64,000 nucleotides of DNA from Pseudomonas fluorescens (GTDB lineage Bacteria; Pseudomonadota; Gammaproteobacteria; Pseudomonadales; Pseudomonadaceae), in contig LR782234.1 of the NCBI GenBank assembly GCA_902825215.1, positions 992,001 to 1,056,000 of the forward strand, in the 5' to 3' direction. Each line of letters opens with the position of its first letter. Within the stretch, counting starts at the first letter, position 1. Below the pieces are notes generated by a model. It did not search any database. It had not been told where the DNA came from and saw only the letters and a program-made list of their open reading frames with translations. Shown here piece after piece: positions 1 to 10,473 of the stretch. The position numbers and the translations under genes were made by a program.

Positions 1-332
1 TCACCGAGGTAGGCGACCTGTTCATAGCTTAGGCCCAGTTGCTCGAGCAGACCGTCGAGTACCACCAGTTTGTCTTCGCGGCCCTGAAACAGGTGCGGGA
101 TGCCGAGGTTTTTCGCCCGGCGCTCAACCACCGGCGTCTTGCGACCGCTGATGATGGCAGTTTCCACGCCGGCGTTCATCAGCATCTTGATGCCCTGACC
201 GTCGAGGGTGTTGAAGGTCTTGAATTCACTGCCGTCTTCCAGGAAGTACAGGCGCCCGTCGGTGAGGACGCCGTCAACATCGAAAACCGCCAGTTTGATT
301 GCCTTGCCGCGTTGCAGCAGTTCGTTGCTCAT
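1..332 (-). CDS. kdsC: 3-deoxy-D-manno-octulosonate 8-phosphate phosphatase KdsC (partial, C-terminus outside window)
   Basis: Hydrolyses KDO 8-phosphate to KDO, the inner sugar of lipopolysaccharide; cytoplasmic HAD-family enzyme. The visible N-terminal ~110 residues carry the HAD nucleophile motif DVDGVLTDG near residues 17-25, followed by the hairpin sequence LYFLEDGSEFKTF and the GRKTPVVERRA segment typical of KdsC. The family is about 170-180 residues long, so roughly the last third lies left of base 1. Its ATG overlaps the kdsD stop by one base (TAATG), so the two are translationally coupled and consecutive in the KDO pathway. Confidence 0.93.
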   Translation of the reverse strand, partial: MSNELLQRGKAIKLAVFDVDGVLTDGRLYFLEDGSEFKTFNTLDGQGIKMLMNAGVETAIISGRKTPVVERRAKNLGIPHLFQGREDKLVVLDGLLEQLGLSYEQVAYLG

Positions 333-1306
333 TACATGACTCCTGCGCGCAGCAGATCGGAGAGGTTGAAGGCGCCTACCGGGCGGTCCTCCTCGTCGAC
401 GACGACCAGTGCGTTGATTCGGTGATCTTCCATGATTTTCAGGGCTTCGGCAGCGAGCATTTCCGGGCGCGCGGTCTTGCCGTGTGCGGTCATGACCTGG
501 TCGATGGTGGCGCTGCGAATGTCGATGGCGCGATCCAGGGTGCGGCGCAAGTCGCCGTCAGTAAAGATTCCGGCGAGCTTGCCGTCGGCTTCCAGGATCA
601 CGGTCATGCCCAGACCTTTGCGGGTCATTTCCATCAGCGCGTCCTTGAGCAAAGTGCCACGTTGTACCTGCGGCAGCTCCTGGCCGGCGTGCATGACGTT
701 TTCGACTTTCAGCAGCAAGCGGCGACCGAGGGCTCCACCCGGATGGGAAAAGGCGAAGTCTTCGGCGGTGAAGCCGCGGGCTTCCAGCAAGGCCACGGCC
801 AGTGCGTCACCCATGACCAGTGCAGCGGTGGTCGAAGAGGTCGGTGCCAGGTTCAGCGGGCAGGCTTCATGCTCGACGTGCACGTTGAGATTGACCTCGG
901 CGGCCTTCGCCAGTGGCGATTGCGGGTTGCCGGTGACGCTGATCAGCTGGATGCCCAAGCGTTTGATCAGCGGCAGCAGCGTGACGATTTCGTTGGTCGA
1001 GCCGGAATTGGACAGGGCGAGGATCACGTCATCGCGGGTGATCATGCCCATGTCGCCGTGACTGGCTTCGGCCGGGTGCACAAAAAATGCCGGGGTGCCG
1101 GTGCTGGCCAGGGTCGCGGCGATCTTGTTGCCGACGTGCCCGGACTTGCCCATGCCGACCACGACCACACGGCCCTTACTGGCCAGAATCATCTCGCAAG
1201 CGCGTACGAAATCGGCGTCGATATGGGGCAGCAAGCCTTGTACGGCTTCCATTTCGAGGCGGATGGTGCGTTGTGCCGATTGAATCAGGTCGCTGGATTG
1301 GCTCAT
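332..1306 (-). CDS. kdsD: Arabinose-5-phosphate isomerase KdsD
   Basis: Interconverts ribulose 5-phosphate and arabinose 5-phosphate, the first step of KDO synthesis for lipopolysaccharide. 324 residues: an N-terminal SIS domain (about 35-175, with GMGKSGH and the SNSGST phosphosugar-binding loop) and two CBS domains (about 205-320, with FTDGDLRR). I start at MSQSSDLIQ (base 1306) rather than 33 codons upstream, because family alignment begins here and the extension runs into the divergent promoter region. It lies immediately upstream of kdsC with a one-base overlap and divergent from the mla operon, as in P. aeruginosa. Confidence 0.95.
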   Translation of the reverse strand: MSQSSDLIQSAQRTIRLEMEAVQGLLPHIDADFVRACEMILASKGRVVVVGMGKSGHVGNKIAATLASTGTPAFFVHPAEASHGDMGMITRDDVILALSNSGSTNEIVTLLPLIKRLGIQLISVTGNPQSPLAKAAEVNLNVHVEHEACPLNLAPTSSTTAALVMGDALAVALLEARGFTAEDFAFSHPGGALGRRLLLKVENVMHAGQELPQVQRGTLLKDALMEMTRKGLGMTVILEADGKLAGIFTDGDLRRTLDRAIDIRSATIDQVMTAHGKTARPEMLAAEALKIMEDHRINALVVVDEEDRPVGAFNLSDLLRAGVM

Positions 1307-1463
1307 GTCAGAAATCGTATAGCCCGATGAAAAGGCGGCGATTATAGCGGTTATGTGGCAAAGCCTCACGCAAGTTCGTCGTGCTTTGTCATTCCCCGTT
1401 ACCAAAAGCCGGGAAAAGCCGCTGCAGACCTGTCATATCGCCGAATACAGGCTGGCACAAGCC

Positions 1464-1493
1464 TTGGGCGCGTGGCCTTTGCAGTGATATAGT
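1464..1493 (+). promoter_or_regulatory. Possible sigma-70 promoter of the mla operon
   Basis: In the 275-bp divergent gap between kdsD and mlaF, TTGGGC (1464-1469) and TATAGT (1488-1493) are 18 bp apart, about 90 bp upstream of the mlaF ATG. The spacing and -10 are acceptable, the -35 is weak. The assignment rests on pattern alone. Confidence 0.35.
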
Positions 1494-1581
1494 TCGCCGC
1501 CAGTTCGGCCTGCCCGGGATGTATGTACTTTTTAACCAAAGACAGGCGTCCGAGTGAGAGGCTGCATCGCAAGGAGTTTAG

Positions 1582-2391
1582 ATGAGTGCCGATAACGCCT
1601 ACGCGGTCGAGCTGAAGGGAGTCTCCTTCAAGCGCGGTGCGCGCAGCATTTTCAATAACGTCGATATTCGCATCCCGCGCGGCAAGGTCACCGGCATCAT
1701 GGGGCCTTCCGGGTGTGGCAAGACCACGTTGCTGCGGTTGATGGGCGCGCAGTTGCGGCCAGCCAGCGGCGAAGTCTGGGTCAACGGCCAGAACCTGCCG
1801 ACGCTGTCGCGCAGCGATCTGTTCGATGCGCGAAAGCACATGGGCGTGCTGTTTCAGAGCGGCGCGCTGTTCACCGATCTCGATGTCTTCGAGAACGTGG
1901 CTTTCCCCCTGCGCGTGCATACCGAGTTGCCGGAAGAAATGATCCGCGACATCGTCCTGCTGAAATTGCAGGCGGTGGGGCTGCGCGGTGCCATCGAGCT
2001 GATGCCGGACGAGCTGTCTGGCGGCATGAAGCGCCGCGTGGCGCTGGCGCGGGCGATTGCGCTCGATCCGCAGATTCTCATGTACGACGAACCGTTCGTC
2101 GGTCAGGACCCGATCGCCATGGGCGTACTGGTCCGCCTGATCCGTCTGCTCAACGATGCTCTGGGCATCACCAGTATCGTGGTGTCACACGATCTGGCCG
2201 AGACGGCGAGCATTGCCGACTACCTTTATATAGTCGGTGACGGCCAGGTGCTGGGGCAGGGGACTCCGGACGAGTTGATGAACTCGGACGAGCCACGCAT
2301 CCGCCAGTTCATGACCGGCGATCCCGATGGCCCGGTGCCGTACCATTTTCCAGCGACGGACTACCGCGCAGATCTTCTGGGGAAGCGCTGA
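1582..2391 (+). CDS. mlaF: MlaF, ATPase of the phospholipid ABC transporter
   Basis: Cytoplasmic ATPase of the MlaFEDB complex, which moves phospholipids between inner membrane and periplasmic MlaC to maintain outer-membrane lipid asymmetry (called Ttg2A in Pseudomonas for its link to solvent tolerance). 269 residues with Walker A GPSGCGKT (41-48), signature LSGGM (145-149), Walker B ILMYDE (165-170) and the switch histidine in [14 protein letters not shown] Shine-Dalgarno lies just upstream of the ATG. First gene of mlaFEDCB; its stop overlaps the mlaE start (TGATG). Confidence 0.96.
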   Translation: MSADNAYAVELKGVSFKRGARSIFNNVDIRIPRGKVTGIMGPSGCGKTTLLRLMGAQLRPASGEVWVNGQNLPTLSRSDLFDARKHMGVLFQSGALFTDLDVFENVAFPLRVHTELPEEMIRDIVLLKLQAVGLRGAIELMPDELSGGMKRRVALARAIALDPQILMYDEPFVGQDPIAMGVLVRLIRLLNDALGITSIVVSHDLAETASIADYLYIVGDGQVLGQGTPDELMNSDEPRIRQFMTGDPDGPVPYHFPATDYRADLLGKR

Positions 2392-3188
2392 TGCGCAGAA
2401 TTTCATTATTAGAGCGCGTGCGCCGATTCGGCGAGACGGCCATCGACGCCGTGGCGGTATTCGGCCGCGCGACGCTGTTCCTGTTTCACGCCCTGTTGGG
2501 GCGCGGCGGTATCAGCGGTGGTTTTGGTCTGCTGGTCAAGCAACTGCATTCAGTCGGCGTCATGTCGCTGGTGATCATCGTCGTTTCGGGGATTTTCATC
2601 GGCATGGTCCTGGCGTTGCAGGGCTTCAGCATTCTGTCGAGCTACGGCTCGGAGCAGGCGGTCGGGCAGATGGTTGCCTTGACCCTGTTGCGTGAACTGG
2701 GCCCGGTGGTGACCGCGCTGTTGTTCGCCGGGCGTGCCGGTTCGGCACTGACCGCCGAGATCGGCAACATGAAATCCACCGAGCAGCTGTCGAGCCTGGA
2801 AATGATTGGTGTCGATCCGCTCAAGTACATCATCGCCCCGCGTCTGTGGGCCGGTTTCATTTCCCTGCCGGTGCTGGCGATGATTTTCAGCGTGGTAGGT
2901 ATCTGGGGCGGTTCGTGGGTGGCGGTCGACTGGCTGGGTGTGTATGAAGGCTCGTATTGGGCGAACATGCAGAACAGCGTGACCTTCACCAGTGATGTGC
3001 TCAACGGCATCATCAAAAGTATTGTTTTCGCCTTCGTCGTCACCTGGATCGCCGTATTCCAAGGCTATGACTGTGAGCCCACTTCCGAAGGAATCAGTCG
3101 TGCCACCACCAAGACCGTAGTGTTTGCCTCGCTGGCAGTGCTCGGCCTGGACTTTATTCTGACCGCTTTGATGTTTGGAGATTTCTGA
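2391..3188 (+). CDS. mlaE: MlaE, permease of the phospholipid ABC transporter
   Basis: Inner-membrane permease (MlaE/YrbE family) that holds the MlaD ring and couples it to MlaF. 265 residues with about five to six hydrophobic segments and the conserved [18 protein letters not shown] stretch around residues 100-117, where the coupling helix contacts the ATPase. The start overlaps the mlaF stop and the stop overlaps the mlaD start, so the first three genes are tightly coupled. Length is normal for the family. Confidence 0.96.
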   Translation: MRRISLLERVRRFGETAIDAVAVFGRATLFLFHALLGRGGISGGFGLLVKQLHSVGVMSLVIIVVSGIFIGMVLALQGFSILSSYGSEQAVGQMVALTLLRELGPVVTALLFAGRAGSALTAEIGNMKSTEQLSSLEMIGVDPLKYIIAPRLWAGFISLPVLAMIFSVVGIWGGSWVAVDWLGVYEGSYWANMQNSVTFTSDVLNGIIKSIVFAFVVTWIAVFQGYDCEPTSEGISRATTKTVVFASLAVLGLDFILTALMFGDF

Positions 3189-3655
3189 TGCAAAACCGCA
3201 CCCTGGAAATCGGTGTCGGCCTGTTCCTGCTGGCAGGGATCCTGGCTTTGCTGCTGCTCGCCTTGCGGGTCAGTGGCCTGTCTCCGACTTCGTCTACCGA
3301 CACCTATAAACTTTATGCGTATTTCGACAATATCGCCGGTTTGACGGTCAGAGCCAAAGTGACCATGGCCGGTGTGACCATCGGCAAGGTCACGGCAATC
3401 GATCTGGATCGCGACAGCTTCACCGGTCGGGTCACGCTGCAAGTGGACAAGAAGGTCGACAACCTGCCTGTTGACTCCACAGCGTCTATCCTCACCGCGG
3501 GTCTGCTGGGCGAGAAGTACATCGGCATCAGTGTCGGCGGCGAAGACACCCAATTGAAAGACGGTGGAACCATCCACGACACGCAGTCGTCACTGGTACT
3601 GGAAGACCTGATCGGTAAATTCCTGCTCAATACCGTTAGCAAAGACGCCAAATGA
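3188..3655 (+). CDS. mlaD: MlaD, MCE-domain lipid-binding subunit
   Basis: Single-pass inner-membrane protein whose MCE domain forms a hexameric ring giving phospholipids a hydrophobic path. 155 residues: one N-terminal transmembrane helix (about 7-28), then the MCE domain (about 38-120) with FDNIAGLTVRAKVTMAGV and the family hallmark LLGEKYIGIS, and a hydrophobic C-terminal helix ending near FLLNTV that in homologues lines the ring pore. Its ATG overlaps the mlaE stop. Confidence 0.95.
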   Translation: MQNRTLEIGVGLFLLAGILALLLLALRVSGLSPTSSTDTYKLYAYFDNIAGLTVRAKVTMAGVTIGKVTAIDLDRDSFTGRVTLQVDKKVDNLPVDSTASILTAGLLGEKYIGISVGGEDTQLKDGGTIHDTQSSLVLEDLIGKFLLNTVSKDAK

Positions 3656-3666
3656 GGAGCTTTTGA

Positions 3667-4320
3667 ATGATCTCTATCTTGCGACGTGGCCTGTTGGTGT
3701 TGCTCGCGGCCCTGCCGTTGATGGCTAACGCAGCACCTGGGCAATCGGCACACGATCTGATTCAGGACACCACCAACCGGATGCTGGCCGACTTGCAGGC
3801 CAACAAGGAAAAGTACAAGCAGGATCCGCAGGATTTCTATGCGGCGCTGAACAGCATCGTCGGCCCGGTCGTGGATGCCGAGGGCATTTCCAAGAGCATC
3901 ATGACCGTCAAGTATTCGCGCAAGGCTACGCCTGCGCAGATGCAGCGCTTCCAGGAAAACTTCAAGCGCGGCCTGTTCCAGTTCTACGGTAACGCGTTGC
4001 TTGAGTACAACAACCAGGGCATCACTGTTGACCCGGCCAAAGACGAATCGGGCAATCGCACCAGCGTCAACATGACCGTCAAGGGCAGCAATGGCGCGAT
4101 CTATCCGGTGCAGTACACGCTTGAGAAGATCGGCGGCGAGTGGAAGCTGCGCAACGTGATCATCAACGGCATCAACATCGGCAAGCTGTTCCGTGATCAG
4201 TTCGCTGACGCGATGCAGCGCAATGGCAACGATCTGGACAAGACCATCGATGGCTGGGCCGGTGAAGTGGCCAAGGCCAAGCAGGAAACCGACAAAGCTG
4301 CTGCGAAGCCAGCGCAATGA
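3667..4320 (+). CDS. mlaC: MlaC, periplasmic phospholipid-binding protein
   Basis: Soluble periplasmic carrier that shuttles phospholipid between the outer-membrane MlaA complex and MlaD. 217 residues with a signal peptide (1-about 23, cleavage near ANA/APG) and a Tol-tolerance/MlaC (Ttg2D) domain. The tail after residue 200 is Lys/Ala rich. GGAGC upstream is a good ribosome site, 11 bases after the mlaD stop. The 3' end overlaps mlaB by four bases. Confidence 0.95.
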   Translation: MISILRRGLLVLLAALPLMANAAPGQSAHDLIQDTTNRMLADLQANKEKYKQDPQDFYAALNSIVGPVVDAEGISKSIMTVKYSRKATPAQMQRFQENFKRGLFQFYGNALLEYNNQGITVDPAKDESGNRTSVNMTVKGSNGAIYPVQYTLEKIGGEWKLRNVIINGINIGKLFRDQFADAMQRNGNDLDKTIDGWAGEVAKAKQETDKAAAKPAQ

Positions 4321-4622
4321 GTGAGGCGGCCGTGCGTATGAGTGATGTCGACGAGCTTCTGCTCAGTGGCGTGCTGGACTATCGCACCGGGCCGGACCTG
4401 AGAAAGGAAGGCCAGGCGCTGATCAGGTCGAGCAAGGCAAGCTCGCTGGTCATCGATTGCTCGGCGGTGAAGAAGTCCAGCAGCGTCGGCCTGTCGTTGC
4501 TGCTGTGCTTCATGCGCGATGCCCAGGCAGCCGGCAAGGCGGTCAGCATTCGCGCCATGCCGGAAGACATGCGCGAAATTGCCGAGGTCAGCGAGCTGAC
4601 CGAGCTGTTCGCGCCACACTGA
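4317..4622 (+). CDS. mlaB: MlaB, STAS-domain subunit
   Basis: Small cytoplasmic STAS protein that binds MlaF and stabilises the ATPase complex. 101 residues, one STAS domain with a DCSAVKKSSSVGLSLLLCF core. The first ATG (4317) overlaps the mlaC stop (ATGA); a second ATG seven codons on (4338) is also possible. Last gene of the operon, directly followed by a terminator-like hairpin. Confidence 0.9.
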   Translation: MSEAAVRMSDVDELLLSGVLDYRTGPDLRKEGQALIRSSKASSLVIDCSAVKKSSSVGLSLLLCFMRDAQAAGKAVSIRAMPEDMREIAEVSELTELFAPH

Positions 4623-4636
4623 TCCGCATCTGCAAC

Positions 4637-4691
4637 AAAAGCCCCCCGTCAGAGTCCTGCATTGCGGGGTTCGCAGGCGCGGGGCTTTTTT
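4637..4691 (+). terminator. Terminator after mlaFEDCB
   Basis: AAAAGCCCC pairs with GGGGCTTTT across a nested inner stem (CCTGC with GCAGG), ending in a run of six T. It sits 14 bases after the mlaB stop and separates the operon from ibaG. Confidence 0.75.
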
Positions 4692-4737
4692 GTATGATGT
4701 CCGACCCGTGCGCACAGGGCGCCGATTGAGGTTGAGC

Positions 4738-4977
4738 ATGCAGGCCGTAGAAGTGAAAAACTTCCTTGAAGGGAAGCTGCCAGGAATTCAGGTAGAAGTT
4801 GAAGGCGAAGGCTGCAACTTCCAGCTGAACGTGATTAGCGATGAACTGGCGGCGTTGAGCCCGGTCAAGCGTCAGCAAAGCATCTATGCCCATTTGAACC
4901 CATGGATCGCTGATGGCAGCATCCACGCGGTCACCATGAAATTTTTCAGCCGCGCGGCCTGGGCCGAGCGCACCTGA
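4738..4977 (+). CDS. ibaG: BolA-family protein, IbaG-like
   Basis: 79-residue BolA/IbaG-family protein. Members interact with monothiol glutaredoxins and Fe-S trafficking, and in enterobacteria IbaG responds to acid. The sequence shows the class II KH-like BolA fold: LPGIQVEVEGEGCNF, then KRQQSIYAHL and the conserved IHAVTMKFFS end. I start at MQAVEVKNF because upstream codons lie inside the terminator. It stands between mla and murA as in other proteobacteria; the BolA proteins' histidine ligand is not obvious here beyond IHAV. Confidence 0.88.
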   Translation: MQAVEVKNFLEGKLPGIQVEVEGEGCNFQLNVISDELAALSPVKRQQSIYAHLNPWIADGSIHAVTMKFFSRAAWAERT

Positions 4978-4984
4978 GCCCTAG

Positions 4985-6265
<1,281 letters not shown>

Positions 6266-6393
6266 TTGCTGCACGAGGACACAGGGACGTGTCCACTGAA
6301 TTCGTTTCGAGTCGAGGGTGTGCGCACCCTCGATGTGTGTCCGGCGCCGATTGCGACCGGGCATGAGTACCTTGATAAGGACTGACGTTTCCC

Positions 6394-7029
6394 ATGTTGA
6401 CCATCGCACTGTCCAAGGGCCGCATCCTTGACGACACTCTGCCGCTTCTCGCTGAAGCGGGCATCGTGCCGACCGAGAATCCGGACAAGAGCCGCAAGCT
6501 GATCATCCCCACGACCCAGGACGATGTGCGTCTGCTGATCGTGCGGGCCACCGACGTGCCGACTTATGTCGAGCATGGCGCGGCCGACCTCGGCGTGGCC
6601 GGCAAAGACGTGTTGATGGAATACACCGGTCAGGGCCTTTACGAGCCGCTGGATCTGCAGATTGCCCAGTGCAAACTGATGACCGCCGGCAAGATCGGCG
6701 CCGCCGAGCCCAAGGGCCGTCTGCGCGTGGCGACCAAGTTCGTCAACGTTGCCAAGCGTTATTACGCCGAACAGGGCCGTCAGGTCGACATCATCAAGCT
6801 GTACGGCTCGATGGAGCTGGCACCGCTGATCGGTCTGGCCGACAAGATCATCGACGTGGTCGATACCGGCAACACCTTGCGCGCCAATGGCCTGGAACCC
6901 CAGGAACTGATCGCCACGATCAGCTCGCGTCTGGTGGTCAACAAGGCTTCTATGAAAATGCAACACGCCCGTATCCAGGCGTTGATCGACACCCTGCGCA
7001 ACGCAGTGGAATCGCGACACCGCGGCTGA
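6394..7029 (+). CDS. hisG: ATP phosphoribosyltransferase HisG (short form)
   Basis: Catalyses the first step of histidine synthesis, joining ATP and PRPP. 211 residues, the short form that lacks the C-terminal regulatory domain and needs HisZ, which is not in this window, for activity and histidine feedback. The PRPP loop is visible as [13 protein letters not shown]. It stands after murA and before a terminator that separates it from hisD. Confidence 0.95.
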   Translation: MLTIALSKGRILDDTLPLLAEAGIVPTENPDKSRKLIIPTTQDDVRLLIVRATDVPTYVEHGAADLGVAGKDVLMEYTGQGLYEPLDLQIAQCKLMTAGKIGAAEPKGRLRVATKFVNVAKRYYAEQGRQVDIIKLYGSMELAPLIGLADKIIDVVDTGNTLRANGLEPQELIATISSRLVVNKASMKMQHARIQALIDTLRNAVESRHRG

Positions 7030-7081
7030 TCTACCAGCGCGGCCCGAGGCCGCGCCGTCTATCCGCCTCATAGCCAGAATT

Positions 7082-7130
7082 CTCAGGTGCCCAAGCGGAT
7101 CGAATGTTAGTTTCGGGCGCCTGAGTTTTT
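7082..7130 (+). terminator. Terminator or attenuator between hisG and hisD
   Basis: CTCAGGTGCCC (7082-7092) pairs with GGGCGCCTGAG (7115-7125), 10 of 11 Watson-Crick plus one G-T pair, followed by TTTTT. It ends 25 bases before hisD, so it could end hisG transcripts or act on read-through into hisD. No histidine-rich leader peptide is visible. Confidence 0.7.
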
Positions 7131-7154
7131 GCCAATTCCTATGAGGCTCTCGCT

Positions 7155-8492
7155 ATGACCGCACCGACTGCAATTCGCCGACTCAACGCTGCTGACCCGG
7201 ATTTCGCGCATCATCTGGATCATCTGCTGAGCTGGGAAAGTGTGTCTGACGACTCGGTCAATCAGCGGGTGCTGGACATCATCAAGGCTGTGCGCGAGCG
7301 CGGTGACGCGGCGCTGGTCGAGTTCACCCAGAAATTCGATGGCCTTGAAGTCGCCTCGATGGCAGACCTGATCCTGCCGCGTGAGCGCCTGGAACTGGCC
7401 CTGACCCGCATCACTGTGGCCCAGCGCGAAGCGCTGGAAAAGGCTGCCGCCCGGGTGCGCAGCTACCACGAAAAACAGAAGCAGGATTCCTGGAGCTACA
7501 CCGAAGCCGACGGCACCGTGCTCGGCCAGAAGGTTACGCCACTGGATCGCGCCGGTCTTTATGTACCGGGCGGCAAAGCCTCGTACCCATCGTCGGTGCT
7601 GATGAACGCAATCCCGGCGAAAGTGGCTGGCGTTACCGAAGTGGTGATGGTCGTGCCGACGCCGCGCGGTGAAATCAATGAGCTGGTGCTGGCCGCCGCG
7701 TGCATCGCCGGGGTTGATCGCGTGTTCACCATCGGCGGCGCGCAAGCCGTTGCGGCATTGGCGTATGGCACCGAAAGCGTGCCGAAAGTCGACAAGGTGG
7801 TGGGTCCGGGCAACATATATGTCGCCACCGCCAAACGCCATGTGTTTGGTCAGGTCGGCATCGACATGATCGCCGGCCCTTCGGAAATCCTCGTGGTCTG
7901 CGACGGTCAGACCGATCCGGACTGGATTGCCATGGACCTTTTCTCGCAAGCTGAGCACGACGAAGACGCGCAGGCGATCCTGGTCAGCCCGGACGCCGAG
8001 TTCCTCGACAAGGTCGCCGCCAGCATCGACAAACTGCTGCCGACCATGGACCGCGCGACCATCATCGAGACCTCGATCAACGGCCGCGGCGCGCTGATTC
8101 AAGTCAATGACATGGCCCAGGCCATTGAGGTCGCCAACCGCATCGCCCCGGAACACCTGGAATTGTCAGTCGCTGACCCGCAAGCCTGGCTGCCGCAGAT
8201 CCGTCACGCCGGGGCGATCTTCATGGGTCGCCACACCTCCGAAGCGCTGGGTGACTACTGCGCCGGTCCGAACCACGTGCTGCCGACCTCCGGCACCGCG
8301 CGATTCTCGTCGCCGCTGGGCGTGTATGACTTCCAGAAGCGTTCGTCGATCATCTTCTGCTCCGAGGCCGGTGCCTCCGAACTGGGCAAAACCGCCTCGG
8401 TATTGGCCCGTGGCGAATCGCTCAGCGCGCACGCGCGCAGCGCCGAATACCGCATCAAAGACCAGGACTTTCTGAAAGGGCAGGGGGAATGA
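7155..8492 (+). CDS. hisD: Histidinol dehydrogenase HisD
   Basis: Zinc-dependent NAD enzyme oxidising L-histidinol to histidine in two steps, the last of the pathway. 445 residues, usual length for the family (about 430-440). Hallmarks: [22 protein letters not shown] NAD region, [14 protein letters not shown], the zinc/catalytic stretch [10 protein letters not shown], and APEHLEL. The stop overlaps the hisC ATG (ATGA), so hisD and hisC are coupled. Confidence 0.97.
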   Translation: MTAPTAIRRLNAADPDFAHHLDHLLSWESVSDDSVNQRVLDIIKAVRERGDAALVEFTQKFDGLEVASMADLILPRERLELALTRITVAQREALEKAAARVRSYHEKQKQDSWSYTEADGTVLGQKVTPLDRAGLYVPGGKASYPSSVLMNAIPAKVAGVTEVVMVVPTPRGEINELVLAAACIAGVDRVFTIGGAQAVAALAYGTESVPKVDKVVGPGNIYVATAKRHVFGQVGIDMIAGPSEILVVCDGQTDPDWIAMDLFSQAEHDEDAQAILVSPDAEFLDKVAASIDKLLPTMDRATIIETSINGRGALIQVNDMAQAIEVANRIAPEHLELSVADPQAWLPQIRHAGAIFMGRHTSEALGDYCAGPNHVLPTSGTARFSSPLGVYDFQKRSSIIFCSEAGASELGKTASVLARGESLSAHARSAEYRIKDQDFLKGQGE

Positions 8493-9547
8493 GCATGAGT
8501 AAATTCTGGAGCCCGTTCGTCAAGGATCTGGTGCCGTATGTGCCGGGCGAACAGCCGAAGCTGACCCGACTGGTCAAGCTCAACACCAACGAAAACCCCT
8601 ACGGCCCGTCGCCAAAAGCCCTGGCGGCGATGCAGACCGAACTCAACGACAACCTGCGCCTGTACCCGGATCCGAACAGCGACTTGCTGAAAAACGCTGT
8701 GGCCGGTTACTACGGCGTACAAAGCAATCAGGTGTTCCTCGGCAACGGTTCGGATGAGGTGCTGGCGCACATTTTCCACGGTCTGTTTCAGCACGATCAG
8801 CCGTTGCTGTTCCCGGACATCAGCTACAGCTTTTATCCAGTCTATTGCGGTCTGTACGGCATTCAGTTCGACGCAGTGCCGCTGGACGCGCAGTTCCAGA
8901 TCGACCCGGCCGACTACGCCAGACCCAACGGCGGGATCATTTTCCCCAACCCGAACGCCCCGACCGGCTGCCTGCTGGCACTCGACGCGGTCGAGCAAAT
9001 CCTCCAGGCCAGCCCGGATTCGGTGGTGGTGGTCGATGAGGCGTATATCGACTTCGGCGGCGAGACGGCGATCAGTCTGGTGGATCGCTATCCGAATTTG
9101 TTGGTCACGCAGACGCTGTCCAAATCGCGTTCGCTGGCCGGTCTGCGCGTCGGGCTGGCGGTCGGGCATCCCGATCTGATCGAGGCGCTGGAGCGGATCA
9201 AGAACAGCTTCAACTCCTATCCGCTGGATCGCCTGGCAAATGTCGGCGCGGCGGCGGCGTTTGAAGATCGCGAGTATTTCGACAAGACCTGCCGTTTGGT
9301 CATCGAGCACCGCGAATGGGTGGTTGCGCAGTTGCAGGCCAAGGGCTTTGAAGTGCTGCCATCAGCGGCAAACTTCATCTTCGCCCGGCATCTGCAGCAC
9401 GACGCGGCGGGGCTGGCGGCCAGGTTGCGTGAGCAGGGCGTGATCGTGCGGCACTTCAAGCAGGAGCGGATTGCGCAGTTTTTGCGGATTTCGATTGGCA
9501 CGCCGGAGCAGAATCAGGCGTTGATCGACGGTCTCGGCGACCTCTAA
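8489..9547 (+). CDS. hisC: Histidinol-phosphate aminotransferase HisC
   Basis: PLP enzyme converting imidazole-acetol phosphate and glutamate to histidinol phosphate. 352 residues, class I/II fold. The PLP lysine lies in [13 protein letters not shown], with NPNAPTG and [10 protein letters not shown] upstream. Two ATG codons are available (8489, overlapping the hisD stop, and 8495); either gives a normal N-terminus. A 179-bp repeat element follows the stop. Confidence 0.96.
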   Translation: MSMSKFWSPFVKDLVPYVPGEQPKLTRLVKLNTNENPYGPSPKALAAMQTELNDNLRLYPDPNSDLLKNAVAGYYGVQSNQVFLGNGSDEVLAHIFHGLFQHDQPLLFPDISYSFYPVYCGLYGIQFDAVPLDAQFQIDPADYARPNGGIIFPNPNAPTGCLLALDAVEQILQASPDSVVVVDEAYIDFGGETAISLVDRYPNLLVTQTLSKSRSLAGLRVGLAVGHPDLIEALERIKNSFNSYPLDRLANVGAAAAFEDREYFDKTCRLVIEHREWVVAQLQAKGFEVLPSAANFIFARHLQHDAAGLAARLREQGVIVRHFKQERIAQFLRISIGTPEQNQALIDGLGDL

Positions 9548-9556
9548 AAGCAAGAG

Positions 9557-9735
9557 CCCCTCACCCTAGCCCTCTCCCAGAGGGAGAGGGGACTGATTGG
9601 GGGATGCTGTTGAATTGCACCGTGCCTGATCTGGCTTTACCGAATCCATAATCGACTCGGATTCTCAGGTCGACGTATCCCGCCAGACACCTCGGTCGGC
9701 TCCCTCTCCCTCCGGGAGAGGGCTGGGGTGAGGGT
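9557..9735. repeat. 177-bp-type inverted-repeat element, copy 1 (reverse orientation)
   Basis: Begins CCCCTCACCCTAGCCCTCTC and ends in the inverted counterpart GAGAGGGCTGGGGTGAGGG. The 179-bp element's reverse complement aligns along its length with the copies at 60154 and 60737, sharing for example GCCGACCG and CGATTATGGATTCG/CGATCATGGATT in the core. Noncoding; it lies between hisC and the convergent DUF4198 gene. See the findings on this family. Confidence 0.85.
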
Positions 9736-9741
9736 GTGCTT

Positions 9742-10461
9742 TTATTCGTGATGCGGCTCGCCAAGGAATGTCAGCGATGTAAACAACCCGCGACTGTCCA
9801 CATCCGCACTGTCCTTCACCGGCACTTCAACCTGCGCCGCAATCACATTCAACCCTTCATTCCTTACCAGCACCTGCGCACGGCCGTCCTTGTCGGTCTC
9901 CGTGCTCAGCGTGTTCGGCGCGCTGCGATAGTCGCCTATCAACTTGACCCCGGCCGCCGGTTTGCCATCGAGCAATACCCGCACCGGCAATGAGTTGCCC
10001 GGCCCGACGGTCAGCGGATCCATTTCCGGCAGGATCAACAGTTTGATCTGGTCAAGCTTCGGCAACTTCGCGCCGGGCTGATAAATCGCCAGGCTGTATT
10101 TGAATGTCTCGGTCGCCTCGATTGCGCCCGGTACTTTGCTGCGTCCTTGGTTGACCCACTTCTTGTCGGCCGTTTGCGACCACATGCCGTTGTTCAGGGC
10201 GACGGCCATTACCGCCGGTGACTTCAACGGTTTCAGGCGCGCGTGATCCGCCAGGCGCTCGACGCTGACCGGGATCATTTTGCCGCCCGCATCATAGGCC
10301 CACGCGCCGCTGATCTTTTGCGCTTTGAACGCGTTGTCTTCGGCGCCATGGCCGTAGACCACCTCAATGTTGCCCCGCCGCTGTTCGGTCCACAAACCAT
10401 GGGCCGAAACCTGCCCGGCGAAGAGGGCGGCGATGAGTGCGAGGGTTTTGCCGTATTGCAT
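9742..10461 (-). CDS. Periplasmic DUF4198-family protein
   Basis: 239 residues with a clear signal peptide (1-20, cleavage near VSA/HGLW), so exported. Starts with the HGLW motif typical of DUF4198 proteins, whose relatives include NikM-like components of metal uptake, and ends with a His-rich GEPHHE. A central carboxypeptidase-like beta fold is suggested by PVRVLLDGKPAAGVKL. It lies 12 bases downstream of a TonB-dependent receptor on the same strand, so the pair is probably one operon for uptake of a metal or metal chelate. The substrate cannot be read from the sequence. Confidence 0.75.
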   Translation of the reverse strand: MQYGKTLALIAALFAGQVSAHGLWTEQRRGNIEVVYGHGAEDNAFKAQKISGAWAYDAGGKMIPVSVERLADHARLKPLKSPAVMAVALNNGMWSQTADKKWVNQGRSKVPGAIEATETFKYSLAIYQPGAKLPKLDQIKLLILPEMDPLTVGPGNSLPVRVLLDGKPAAGVKLIGDYRSAPNTLSTETDKDGRAQVLVRNEGLNVIAAQVEVPVKDSADVDSRGLFTSLTFLGEPHHE

Positions 10462-10473
10462 GGTGACGTCCTT

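Noticed and set aside
4637..4691. Hairpin before ibaG as a riboswitch
   Set aside because: Simple stem with T-run directly after mlaB fits an ordinary terminator.
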